Positions 1 to 5,957 of a stretch of 9,389 nucleotides of DNA are shown piece after piece (position 1 is the stretch's first letter; each line of letters opens with the position of its first letter). The stretch comes from Rhodospirillales bacterium (GTDB lineage Bacteria > Pseudomonadota > Gammaproteobacteria > Steroidobacterales > Rariloculaceae). Position numbers and translations under genes: made by a program. The notes under the pieces were generated by a model. It did no database searches. It had not been told where the DNA came from and worked only from the letters and a program-made list of their open reading frames with translations. Where the stretch lies: contig JAHEEO010000120.1 in the NCBI GenBank assembly GCA_024640665.1, positions 1 through 9,389 of the forward strand, given 5' to 3'.

Positions 1-1031
1 GCATAACCGGGGCGTGTAATTTCAGCGTTCTCAAACCCACGCAGCGTTCTGACAAACTCGTGCTGGACGTCAAAAGGCAGCGACGTTGAGATACCGTTGG
101 GATACACCTCATGCGTATTCAATCCTTCCGGCTCTACAAAAACTTGATGCGAAATGCGATCGGCAAACCGAACGACCTTGTCCTCAATGGACGGACAGTA
201 GCGCGGTCCCACACCATCAATGGCGCCGCTATACATTGGTGAGCGGGCCAGGCCGCGGCGGATGATCTCGTGCGTCGCTTCGCTGGTATGGGAAATATGG
301 CAAGCGACCTGCGCCGGATGATCGCTGCGCCGACCTAAGAACGAGAACACCGGTACTGGAGAATCGCCATGCTGCAGCTCAAGCTGTGAGTAGTCGATCG
401 TGCGGCCGTCGATCCGCGGCGGCGTGCCGGTTTTGAGTCGCCCCACTGCCAGATTCAACTCTCGCAGTCGCGCAGCCAAACCAATCGAAGCCTGGTCGCC
501 TGCGCGTCCTCCGCTGTGATTGATCTCGCCGACGTGAATTCGGCCGCCCAGAAATGTGCCAGTCGTCAATACAACGACAGGCGCGGCAATCTCGAAACCC
601 ATTTGAGTCACCACACCGCACACCGAAGTTCCATTGAGCTGAATGTCTTCGACACCTTGCTGCAACAACGTTAAATTGGGCTCGGACTCGAGGAACGTGC
701 GGATGACCTGGCGGTACAGCGCACGGTCAGCTTGGGCGCGTGTGGCCCGCACTGCAGGGCCCTTACTCGCATTGAGGGTCCGAAAATGGATACCAGCTTG
801 ATCGATCGCCCGCGCCATGACGCCACCGAGCGCATCGACTTCACGCGTTAAATGACCCTTACCAATACCGCCAATAGCCGGATTGCAGCTCATTTGTCCC
901 AACGTTTCGATATTCTGGGTTACCAGCAAAGTGCTCGCGCCGCCTCGGGCAGCCGCCAACGCCGCCTCGGTGCCGGCGTGGCCGCCACCGACGACAATGC
1001 AATCGAAACGCTTTGGATAGGTGATTCGCAT
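1..1031 (-). CDS. mnmG: tRNA uridine-5-carboxymethylaminomethyl modification enzyme MnmG, N-terminal part (cut by window edge)
   Basis: MnmG (GidA) is the FAD-dependent partner of MnmE. Together they install the (carboxymethyl)aminomethyl group on the wobble uridine of certain tRNAs in the cytoplasm. Reading the minus strand from the ATG at 1031-1029 gives an open frame to the window edge: 343 codons plus two bases, a bit over half of the usual ~630 residues. Visible landmarks are the FAD dinucleotide motif GGGHAG (residues 15-20), TLGQMSCNPAIGGIGKGH (about 43-60, with C49 matching the essential E. coli C47), ASKGPAVRATRAQADR, GGRAGDQ, RLKTGTPPRID and GPRYCPSIEDKV, which carries the second conserved cysteine. 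The partial protein ends at a RPGYA motif near residue 343, as in E. coli. No clear Shine-Dalgarno sequence precedes the ATG. The neighbour upstream is a divergent hydrolase and not mnmE. The frame is intact with no sign of decay. Confidence 0.97.
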   Translation of the reverse strand, partial: MRITYPKRFDCIVVGGGHAGTEAALAAARGGASTLLVTQNIETLGQMSCNPAIGGIGKGHLTREVDALGGVMARAIDQAGIHFRTLNASKGPAVRATRAQADRALYRQVIRTFLESEPNLTLLQQGVEDIQLNGTSVCGVVTQMGFEIAAPVVVLTTGTFLGGRIHVGEINHSGGRAGDQASIGLAARLRELNLAVGRLKTGTPPRIDGRTIDYSQLELQHGDSPVPVFSFLGRRSDHPAQVACHISHTSEATHEIIRRGLARSPMYSGAIDGVGPRYCPSIEDKVVRFADRISHQVFVEPEGLNTHEVYPNGISTSLPFDVQHEFVRTLRGFENAEITRPGY

Positions 1032-1074
1032 AGCGCATTCTATGGGCAGCAGGTACGAATTCGCTAGGCCAGGC

Positions 1075-1103
1075 TTGGCATTCAACGCATAAGCGGCCAA
1101 TAT
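1075..1103 (+). promoter_or_regulatory. Weak candidate sigma70-type promoter of the hydrolase gene
   Basis: TTGGCA (1075-1080) is close to a -35 hexamer. It lies 17 bases from CAATAT (1098-1103), a poor -10 match. Transcription would then start about 1109-1113, at or just before the ATG, implying a leaderless or nearly leaderless mRNA. This agrees with the lack of a Shine-Dalgarno sequence, but the -10 match is poor and the call is tentative. The 81-base gap must also hold the mnmG promoter on the other strand, for which no clear boxes were seen. Confidence 0.2.
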
Positions 1104-1112
1104 GCTCCGCCT

Positions 1113-2567
1113 ATGTGGGGCGCGACCAAACTGTTGACGGTATTCCTTGTGCTGGCCGGAGTGTCCGTGCCGGCACTGGCGCTCGACGCATCCCCGTGTC
1201 GTATCGGTATACCCGGAGCACCTAAAGTGTTGGCCGAATGCAGCACATTATCCGTGCCGGAGAACCCTGCAGAACCCGATGGCACAATGCTCGATCTGGC
1301 CGTCGTTCGCATTCCCGCACTTGCCGCCGCGCCACTGGCCGATCCGCTGGTACTCATTCAAGGCGGGCCCGGTGGCAGCTCCATCAACTTGTACTTACAA
1401 CTGCGCAATGCCCTAGTCGGTGTGCGCCGGTCTCGTGACATCATTGTGATGGACCAACGCGGCACCGGGCAGTCCGCGGCCGGGCTTGAATGTGCTACGC
1501 CAAAAGATATCGATTTCGAAACCGCGCCGGCAGACTTGCTCGACCAACTGGTTGAGGAATGCTTGGGCAGTCTCGAACGCGATGCGCGGTTCTATACCAC
1601 TTCTGTTGCCGTGCGCGATCTCGATGCTTTACGCGAAGCGTTTGGCATAGAACGCTGGAACATTTATGGCGTTTCATATGGAACGCGCGTTGCACAGCAC
1701 TATCTACGGCGTTATCCGCAACACGTTCGCAGCGTTGTCCTCGACGGCAGCGTGCCACCAACGACTGTTCTGGGGCCCGGTATTGCGCCTGCGGCGCAAG
1801 CCGCGCTTGACGCCATCTTCCGTCGTTGTGCAGACGACAGCGCCTGCAGCGAGCAGTTTGGCAGCGTCGACGGCAAGTTTGCTGCGCTGAAAGAGCGCCT
1901 TCACGGCGGTGGTGTCAGCGTCACGCGAACCAATCCATTGAGCGGAGCAATCGAAGAAGTACCCGTCAGCCCAGATGCTCTGTCAGGTCTGACTCGATTG
2001 ATGAGCTATTCGACTACGACAGCGGCTCTGCTCCCGCTGATGATCAATGAAGCTTTCGAAGGCCGCTATGCAACACTGCTTGCGCAATCCGAAATGATTC
2101 TGGGTGATGTCGAAACCGCGATAAATCTGGCAATGCACAACTCGGTCGTTTGCAGCGAAGATTGGCCGCGGATAGATCGAGATGCGAGTGCGTTAGGGGA
2201 AAGCACCTATCTCGGCACTGCTGTGACGGACGCGCTGGATTCGCTTTGCGCGCGCTGGCCGGTCGGGCCGGTCGACGCAGATTTTCACGATCCAGTAGTC
2301 AGCGAAAGCCCGATACTATTTTTGTCGGGTGCCAACGATCCTGCCACACCGTCACACTATGTCAAAGCAATCATTGACGGCGGTTTAACGAACTCCCTGC
2401 ATATCATCGTAAAACACCAGGGACACGGTGTCGTTGCGATCGGTTGCATTCCGAGAATTGTCGAAGCGTTCATTGATGCAGCAAGCATTGCCGAACTGGA
2501 TGCGAGCTGTGTCGAAGATGTATGGCCGACGCCATTCTTCTTAACGCCGGCCGGGCCCGCGCCTTGA
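1113..2567 (+). CDS. Secreted alpha/beta hydrolase, TAP-like (tripeptidyl/prolyl aminopeptidase-type) family
   Basis: 484 residues. The start has a short signal peptide: a lysine at 6, a hydrophobic core at 8-18 and an ALA motif at 21-23, so cleavage after A23 into the periplasm is likely. The mature part is an alpha/beta hydrolase of the proline iminopeptidase / tripeptidyl aminopeptidase branch. The oxyanion-side motif QGGPGGSS is at 83-90, DQRGTGQS at 114-121, the nucleophile elbow GVSYG has S188, the C-terminal TAP-like segment LSGANDPATP has acid D409, and HQGHGV has H438. The triad Ser-Asp-His is therefore complete. Ten cysteines fall in the mature protein, which fits disulfide bonding outside the cytoplasm. 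Family members remove N-terminal residues from peptides or hydrolyse esters, but the substrate here cannot be read from sequence. The gene is 46 bases upstream of a NatA-like ATPase on the same strand with no convincing terminator between, so the three probably form one operon. The ATG has no clear ribosome binding site. Confidence 0.9.
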   Translation: MWGATKLLTVFLVLAGVSVPALALDASPCRIGIPGAPKVLAECSTLSVPENPAEPDGTMLDLAVVRIPALAAAPLADPLVLIQGGPGGSSINLYLQLRNALVGVRRSRDIIVMDQRGTGQSAAGLECATPKDIDFETAPADLLDQLVEECLGSLERDARFYTTSVAVRDLDALREAFGIERWNIYGVSYGTRVAQHYLRRYPQHVRSVVLDGSVPPTTVLGPGIAPAAQAALDAIFRRCADDSACSEQFGSVDGKFAALKERLHGGGVSVTRTNPLSGAIEEVPVSPDALSGLTRLMSYSTTTAALLPLMINEAFEGRYATLLAQSEMILGDVETAINLAMHNSVVCSEDWPRIDRDASALGESTYLGTAVTDALDSLCARWPVGPVDADFHDPVVSESPILFLSGANDPATPSHYVKAIIDGGLTNSLHIIVKHQGHGVVAIGCIPRIVEAFIDAASIAELDASCVEDVWPTPFFLTPAGPAP

Positions 2568-2613
2568 TGTTTTTTCCAGGCCTTCTCAAGATAGATTTTT
2601 CGCTGAGTTACCA

Positions 2614-3336
2614 ATGATCAAGGCACAAGGCTTATCGAAAACTTTCGGACGCGTCGAAGCGCTTCGCGGTGTGAGTTTCGAAGCCCGTGACGGTAGGATT
2701 ACCGGTCTGTTAGGCCCCAATGGGGCGGGCAAATCAACCTGCTTGCGAATCCTGTCGACGGTATTCTCCCCCGACGGCGGGCAAGCAGAAATTGGCGGTA
2801 TCGATACGCAGGCTGATCCACTCGCGGTCCGGCGCAGCATCGGTGTATTGCCCCACGGTTCGGGTTTGTACCCGCATCTTACGGCTGCCGAAAACATCCG
2901 CTATTACGGCGCGCTCCACGGCATGGGCCCGGCGGCACTCGACGCCCGTATCGAAGAACTCGTCGAACGACTCGACATGACTACCATTGCCGATCGACGC
3001 GCCAATGGCTTCTCCCAAGGAGAACGAACAAAGGTCGCTTTAGCACGCGCGCTCGTCCACGACCCGCAGCACATACTGCTCGATGAGCCTACCAGCGGCC
3101 TCGATGTCATGGCTGCTCGACAGTTACGAGATTGGCTGAAAGATCTTGCTTCAAAAGGTCGTTGCGTTTTGCTTTCCAGCCATGTCATGCAAGAAATTTC
3201 TGCGCTTGTCGATGAACTCGTCATTGTTGCAAACGGTCGGGTAGTTGCTGCCGGCACGCCGGCTGCATTAGAAGCGCAGTTTGAAAGCGATGACCTCGAA
3301 GAAATTTTCGTTACTGCAATTAGTGCTATTACGTGA
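2614..3336 (+). CDS. ABC transporter ATP-binding protein, NatA-like
   Basis: 240 residues, a complete single nucleotide-binding domain that would sit on the cytoplasmic face and power the permease encoded next. Walker A is GPNGAGKST (34-42). The signature is FSQGERTKVALARAL, in which SQGE replaces SGGQ (134-137). Walker B and the catalytic glutamate are ILLDEPT (D157, E158), the D-loop SGLD is 161-164 and the switch histidine is H190. The Q-loop position reads LPHGSGLY, with H81 where most ABC ATPases have glutamine. The SQGE signature and the short C-terminus resemble the NatA branch of ABC-2 type exporters (sodium or drug efflux), but the substrate is unknown. The stop codon overlaps the GTG start of the permease by four bases (GTGA), so the two are probably translationally coupled. 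The ATG lies 46 bases after the hydrolase stop and lacks a strong Shine-Dalgarno sequence. Confidence 0.95.
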   Translation: MIKAQGLSKTFGRVEALRGVSFEARDGRITGLLGPNGAGKSTCLRILSTVFSPDGGQAEIGGIDTQADPLAVRRSIGVLPHGSGLYPHLTAAENIRYYGALHGMGPAALDARIEELVERLDMTTIADRRANGFSQGERTKVALARALVHDPQHILLDEPTSGLDVMAARQLRDWLKDLASKGRCVLLSSHVMQEISALVDELVIVANGRVVAAGTPAALEAQFESDDLEEIFVTAISAIT

Positions 3337-4526
3337 GCGCTTTCCAGACAATCCGGACGGTTTGGCGCAAAGAGGTTATCGATAACCTGCGTGATCGCCG
3401 CACGCTAATCATGACGCTGTTGTTCGGTCCGTTATTCGGACCGCTGTTTTTCGCCGGCATGATTAATTTCAGCGTTTCGCAACAGCTGTCTTCAGCCGAG
3501 GAAACCATAGAAATCCCCATAGTCGGCAGCGAACACGCGAGTAATGTCGTTGCCTATCTTGCCAGTCGCGGCATCGCGGCAAAAGCTGCAGTTTCGATTG
3601 CCAACTATGATGAAGCAGCGGCAGCCGTTCGCAATGGCTCTGAGGACCTTGTGCTGCTCATTGATGAAGACTTCGGAGCTCAGCTCGAAGCAGAAGCGGG
3701 CGCGCATGTAGGTTTAGTGTTCGATCAGTCTAACAATCGCGCGGGCTCAGAGGTCAGCCGAGTGCGTAATTCGCTGCAAGCATACTCTCGACAAATCGGT
3801 ACTCTGCGCTTGGTCGCCCGCGGCATTCGGCCGAATGTCATCGAGCCCATTATCATTGACAACTTTGACGTATCCACAGCCAGCGGCCGTTCCGCTTTGC
3901 TGCTCGGCATTTCCACTTACTTCTTATTGCTTGCGCCGCTGATGGGTGGTTTGTACCTCGCAATAGACACCACGGCCGGTGAGCGCGAAAGAAAATCGCT
4001 CGAACCCCTGCTGACTACGCCTGTAGAAAGATCCAGCTTGCTGCTGGGCAAGCTCGGGGCAACTATTACCTATATGACAATTTCTCTGGCACTCACGCTG
4101 ATCAGCTTTACACTGGCAATCACGTTCTTGCCGCTGGAAAGTCTCGGCATGAGTTCAGCCTTTGGTCCGCTTGCTGCATTCGCTGCCTTCTTTGTGTTAA
4201 TCCCCTTTCTGCCGCTTGGGGCCGCTTTAATGACTATGGTTGCGTCATTTAGTAAAAGCTATAAAGAAGCGCAAAGTTATCTCTCCATAATGATCATTGT
4301 TCCAACACTGCCATTAGTTTTTGCATCGATCATGAACGTGCGGCCGAGCATGTTGATGATGCTGGTACCCAGCCTGAGTCAACACTTGTTGGTCAGCACA
4401 CTCATTCGCGGCGAGGCCGTGCAGATGGGCATGTTTGTCGTATCGGTTATCTGGACTTTGATGCTCGGTGCCGCAGTGACATGGATCGCAATTAGGCTCT
4501 ATAAACGAGAAGGGTTTCTCGCTTAG
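3333..4526 (+). CDS. ABC-2 type transporter permease, NatB-like
   Basis: 397 residues starting at GTG 3333, inside the end of the ATPase gene (4-base overlap). A cytoplasmic N-terminus with the WRKEVIDNLRDRR stretch leads into membrane segment 1 (about 25-46). A large extracytoplasmic domain follows (about 50-185) with a fold-like alternation of strands and helices. Then come five further hydrophobic segments (about 187-210, 240-265, 278-304, 316-335 and 364-388). The loop AGERERKSLEPLLTTP (215-230) after segment 2 is the conserved cytoplasmic coupling region of NatB/ABC-2 permeases (ERERKTxExLLxxP). Topology and gene order match NatAB, an exporter first linked to sodium efflux in Bacillus, though related systems carry other substrates. 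The sequence alone does not give the substrate. The stop codon is followed at once by a nested hairpin. The start could not be moved upstream without leaving the coupled arrangement. Confidence 0.93.
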   Translation: MSAFQTIRTVWRKEVIDNLRDRRTLIMTLLFGPLFGPLFFAGMINFSVSQQLSSAEETIEIPIVGSEHASNVVAYLASRGIAAKAAVSIANYDEAAAAVRNGSEDLVLLIDEDFGAQLEAEAGAHVGLVFDQSNNRAGSEVSRVRNSLQAYSRQIGTLRLVARGIRPNVIEPIIIDNFDVSTASGRSALLLGISTYFLLLAPLMGGLYLAIDTTAGERERKSLEPLLTTPVERSSLLLGKLGATITYMTISLALTLISFTLAITFLPLESLGMSSAFGPLAAFAAFFVLIPFLPLGAALMTMVASFSKSYKEAQSYLSIMIIVPTLPLVFASIMNVRPSMLMMLVPSLSQHLLVSTLIRGEAVQMGMFVVSVIWTLMLGAAVTWIAIRLYKREGFLA

Positions 4527-4564
4527 AGCAAGCCGTCAATTTATGTAAATTCGAGGCGCTTGCT
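4527..4564 (+). terminator. Nested hairpin directly after the permease stop, possible 3'-end or attenuator
   Basis: Outer arms AGCAAGC (4527-4533) and GCTTGCT (4558-4564) are a perfect 7-bp inverted repeat. Inside lies AATTTA (4538-4543) and TAAATT (4546-4551), a second perfect inverted repeat of 6 bp around TG. In RNA this would pair as AATTT/AAATT around ATGT. The intervening CGTC and CGAGGC can partly pair. The structure begins on the base after the stop codon. There is no U-run after it (TCTGCG), so it is not a textbook intrinsic terminator. It could protect the 3' end of the exporter mRNA or weakly stop transcription ahead of the GGDEF gene. The remaining 94 bases before that gene show nothing else recognised. 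Confidence 0.4.
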
Positions 4565-4658
4565 TCTGCGAGTGCCATCACGTTTGATATTTCCACGGCG
4601 TGACACAGTCGCTCTCATCAAATTCAACAGATGCAGCGACCAAGCAAAGTCACGCCCA

Positions 4659-5276
4659 ATGTCACAACTCTTGACCTATTTGCGCAATGACGCGCACCCA
4701 TTACGCGACTCATTGACGAAAGCCCTGAGTCGGCCCCAGTTTGCGCTTTCCGTGGAAGAAGAAAAGCACCGCTCGGACGCGCTAGGTTTGCCGTTCATTT
4801 TGTGTTTGATCGATATCGACGGCCTGCGAAAAATCAATGACGAGTTCGGCCGGCGAATGGGCGATGCCGTATTGATCGAGGCAGCTAGCCGCATGCGGCA
4901 GCGTCTGGATGACCTGGACTACGACGGCATTGAATATTTGCATGCTCGATTCGACGGCGATGCGTTCATGCTGCTGGCGCGCGATTGTTCCATCAAACGG
5001 GGCAAGCGGCTTGCCCAGGCTATCTGTAATTCCATACGCCACGAACCTTTCTGCGATAACGTCGATGTCACCGTGACGATCGGCGTTACTCAATATCGAG
5101 TCGGTGAAGCGACCGATTCTGTGCTCAGCAGATGCGAAAAGACACTATATCTGGCGAAACAATATGGCTCAGATCATGTTGAAGTAGCACCAACGCCCGA
5201 GAACCTGCGTTCCTCGAATGTCGTGCCGATGCCGAACTTAGCGCAGACAGCAAAACGGCGGCGACTCACTGGCTGA
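4659..5276 (+). CDS. Short GGDEF-fold protein with degenerate active site (probably not a diguanylate cyclase)
   Basis: 205 residues from the ATG at 4659. An in-frame TTG at 4560 would add 33 residues, but that stretch is unlike the family and its start lies in the preceding hairpin, so the ATG is preferred. The fold is that of a GGDEF domain: LIDIDGLRKINDEFG (50-64, metal-type Asp 52), GDAVLIEAASRMR (68-80), then TVTIGVTQ (138-145) and LYLAKQYGSDHV (163-174). The signature loop, normally R-x-G-G-[DE]-E-F, reads R97-F-D-G-D-A-F103. The first glycine is Asp and the catalytic glutamate is Ala102, while the metal Asp101 remains. No RxxD inhibitory site precedes it. No membrane or sensor domain is visible; about 40 N-terminal residues are of unknown role. 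Loss of the glutamate predicts no c-di-GMP synthesis, so a nucleotide-binding or protein-binding role is more likely. It is cytoplasmic, and its tail (195-205) is basic. Confidence 0.85.
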   Translation: MSQLLTYLRNDAHPLRDSLTKALSRPQFALSVEEEKHRSDALGLPFILCLIDIDGLRKINDEFGRRMGDAVLIEAASRMRQRLDDLDYDGIEYLHARFDGDAFMLLARDCSIKRGKRLAQAICNSIRHEPFCDNVDVTVTIGVTQYRVGEATDSVLSRCEKTLYLAKQYGSDHVEVAPTPENLRSSNVVPMPNLAQTAKRRRLTG

Positions 5277-5287
5277 GCCACCGCCGT
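5251..5287 (-). terminator. Intrinsic terminator of the DUF6152 gene, overlapping the end of the convergent GGDEF gene
   Basis: Arms ACGGCGG (5255-5261) and CCGCCGT (5281-5287) are a perfect 7-bp inverted repeat. A second inner pair, CTCA (5265-5268) and TGAG (5274-5277), closes a five-base loop. Read on the minus strand, the stem is followed by TTTTGCTGT, a short U-run, so it fits an intrinsic terminator about 65 bases after the DUF6152 stop. The plus-strand side has no U-run. The TGA stop of the GGDEF gene (5274-5276) lies inside the inner stem. Confidence 0.6.
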
Positions 5288-5351
5288 CTAAACCTGACAA
5301 CCAACACAAACTCCGCTGGCTCGTTTACCGGCGCTCCAGTCATCTGAAGGC

Positions 5352-5744
5352 TTAGTCAAAATCCTCGCCGGGATTCGTTCCCCAAGTAAAGTCATCCGTT
5401 GTGCGCCGCAGCGTTTGCATCCGCAGACGGTGATCGATCGCATTGCGACCCGGATTCCCGGTAATGACCACGACATCGCCCACTCTCAGACTGTCGCGTG
5501 TCACGCCTTGACGACCCAGGGTGCCGGCAGCGCCCCACTCGACGGCCCAGCGCTGCATTTCACCATTTTCGTTAGGCGCCATGACATGCACAAAGGAATG
5601 TGGGTTCCGAAACATGAACTGCACGAGTTTGCCCTCAATCGCTATCTCTGCGTTTTCGTCGTACGTTGCCGTAAACGAATGATGTGCGAACGCCGTGGCT
5701 GTAAAACTCGCTCCGAGCATTAACGCAATAATTTTTCGTTTCAT
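5352..5744 (-). CDS. Secreted DUF6152 family protein of unknown function
   Basis: 130 residues from the ATG at 5744-5742. Two further in-frame ATGs upstream (5750 and 5759) would add two or five residues. The one at 5744 has a GGAG nine bases before it and gives the typical MKRK signal-peptide start. The signal peptide has a basic head (KRK, 2-4), a hydrophobic core (5-18) and AFA at 18-20. Cleavage there would leave a mature protein beginning HHSF. The small domain carries features I associate with DUF6152: the N-terminal HHSF, a FRNPHSFVHV segment (45-54), an RWAVEWG segment (65-71), RDSLRVGDVVVITGNPG (83-99) and LRMQTL near the end. It is predicted to be a small beta-rich, OB-like periplasmic protein. 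No enzymatic function is known to me. It stands alone on the minus strand, divergent from the DUF4956 operon and convergent with the GGDEF gene. Confidence 0.88.
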   Translation of the reverse strand: MKRKIIALMLGASFTATAFAHHSFTATYDENAEIAIEGKLVQFMFRNPHSFVHVMAPNENGEMQRWAVEWGAAGTLGRQGVTRDSLRVGDVVVITGNPGRNAIDHRLRMQTLRRTTDDFTWGTNPGEDFD

Positions 5745-5753
5745 CTGCATCGA

Positions 5754-5757
5754 CTCC
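5754..5757 (-). promoter_or_regulatory. Ribosome binding site that decides the DUF6152 start
   Basis: GGAG on the minus strand lies nine bases before the ATG at 5744. It overlaps the most upstream in-frame ATG (5759-5757) and sits only three bases before the ATG at 5750, so it can serve the 5744 start best. It is the clearest Shine-Dalgarno match in the window. Confidence 0.55.
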
Positions 5758-5828
5758 ATTGATACATCGATATTGCAAAGCTTAGTGGACCCCCGCTGAA
5801 CTCACGCTGAATACTTTGTGTCTCTAGG

Positions 5829-5838
5829 TAATGCATTA
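5829..5838. promoter_or_regulatory. 10-bp perfect palindrome in divergent gap, possible operator
   Basis: TAATGCATTA is its own reverse complement. It lies 85 bases upstream of the DUF6152 start and 119 bases upstream of the DUF4956 start, in an AT-rich stretch between divergent genes. That is a usual place for a dimeric regulator to bind. No regulator gene is adjacent, and a palindrome of this length can occur by chance. Confidence 0.3.
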
Positions 5839-5842
5839 AGTA

Positions 5843-5868
5843 AAAAGTAAGACGTCTGCCTCACTTTT
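5843..5868. repeat. Imperfect inverted repeat in divergent gap
   Basis: AAAAGTAAG (5843-5851) and CTCACTTTT (5860-5868) pair over 9 positions with one mismatch, around the 8-base loop ACGTCTGC. On the plus strand the stem ends in TTTT followed by GC, so it is at most a weak terminator. It may instead be an operator or a transcript 5' structure. It sits four bases after the palindrome at 5829-5838. The rest of the gap (5869-5957) holds only the tentative promoter. Confidence 0.35.
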
Positions 5869-5886
5869 GCACTCTCCTCCTAGTTA

Positions 5887-5915
5887 TTGCTCGCGCTGCA
5901 GTGGCACAATTATCA
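5887..5915 (+). promoter_or_regulatory. Weak candidate promoter of the DUF4956-CotH operon
   Basis: TTGCTC (5887-5892) could serve as a -35 box. An AT-rich CAATTATCA (5907-5915) lies at roughly the right distance for a -10 (15-17 bases, depending on the hexamer chosen). Transcription would then start about 5920, with a leader of roughly 38 bases. The matches are modest. Confidence 0.25.
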
Positions 5916-5957
5916 GGCTGCGAACCCACATCTTTTGCTTTAGGTTAACTAGCTGAT

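Noticed and set aside
379..621. Minus-strand frame of 80 codons, and the plus-strand frame at 852-1067, within the mnmG region
   Set aside because: Both are out of frame with MnmG, whose motifs are continuous through the whole stretch.
1082..1357. Minus-strand frame of 91 codons overlapping the hydrolase start
   Set aside because: Low-complexity Ser/Ala/Gly-rich translation, opposite a clear signal peptide and hydrolase domain.
2524..2575. Terminator between the hydrolase and the ATPase: arms 2524-2531 and 2545-2552 followed by a T6 run at 2570-2575
   Set aside because: The arms have a mismatch, the loop is 13 bases and the T-run begins 17 bases beyond the stem, so it does not fit an intrinsic terminator.
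2904..3257. Minus-strand frame of 117 codons inside the ATPase gene
   Set aside because: It mirrors the conserved ABC motifs on the other strand and has a Ser/Arg-rich composition typical of a shadow frame.
4560..4658. TTG-initiated 33-residue extension of the GGDEF protein
   Set aside because: The start sits inside the nested hairpin, there is no ribosome binding site, and the added residues look unlike the family. The ATG at 4659 is preferred.
5415..5723. Plus-strand open frame of 102 codons opposite the DUF6152 gene
   Set aside because: It is antisense to a gene with a signal peptide and family motifs, and its own translation shows no recognisable domain.
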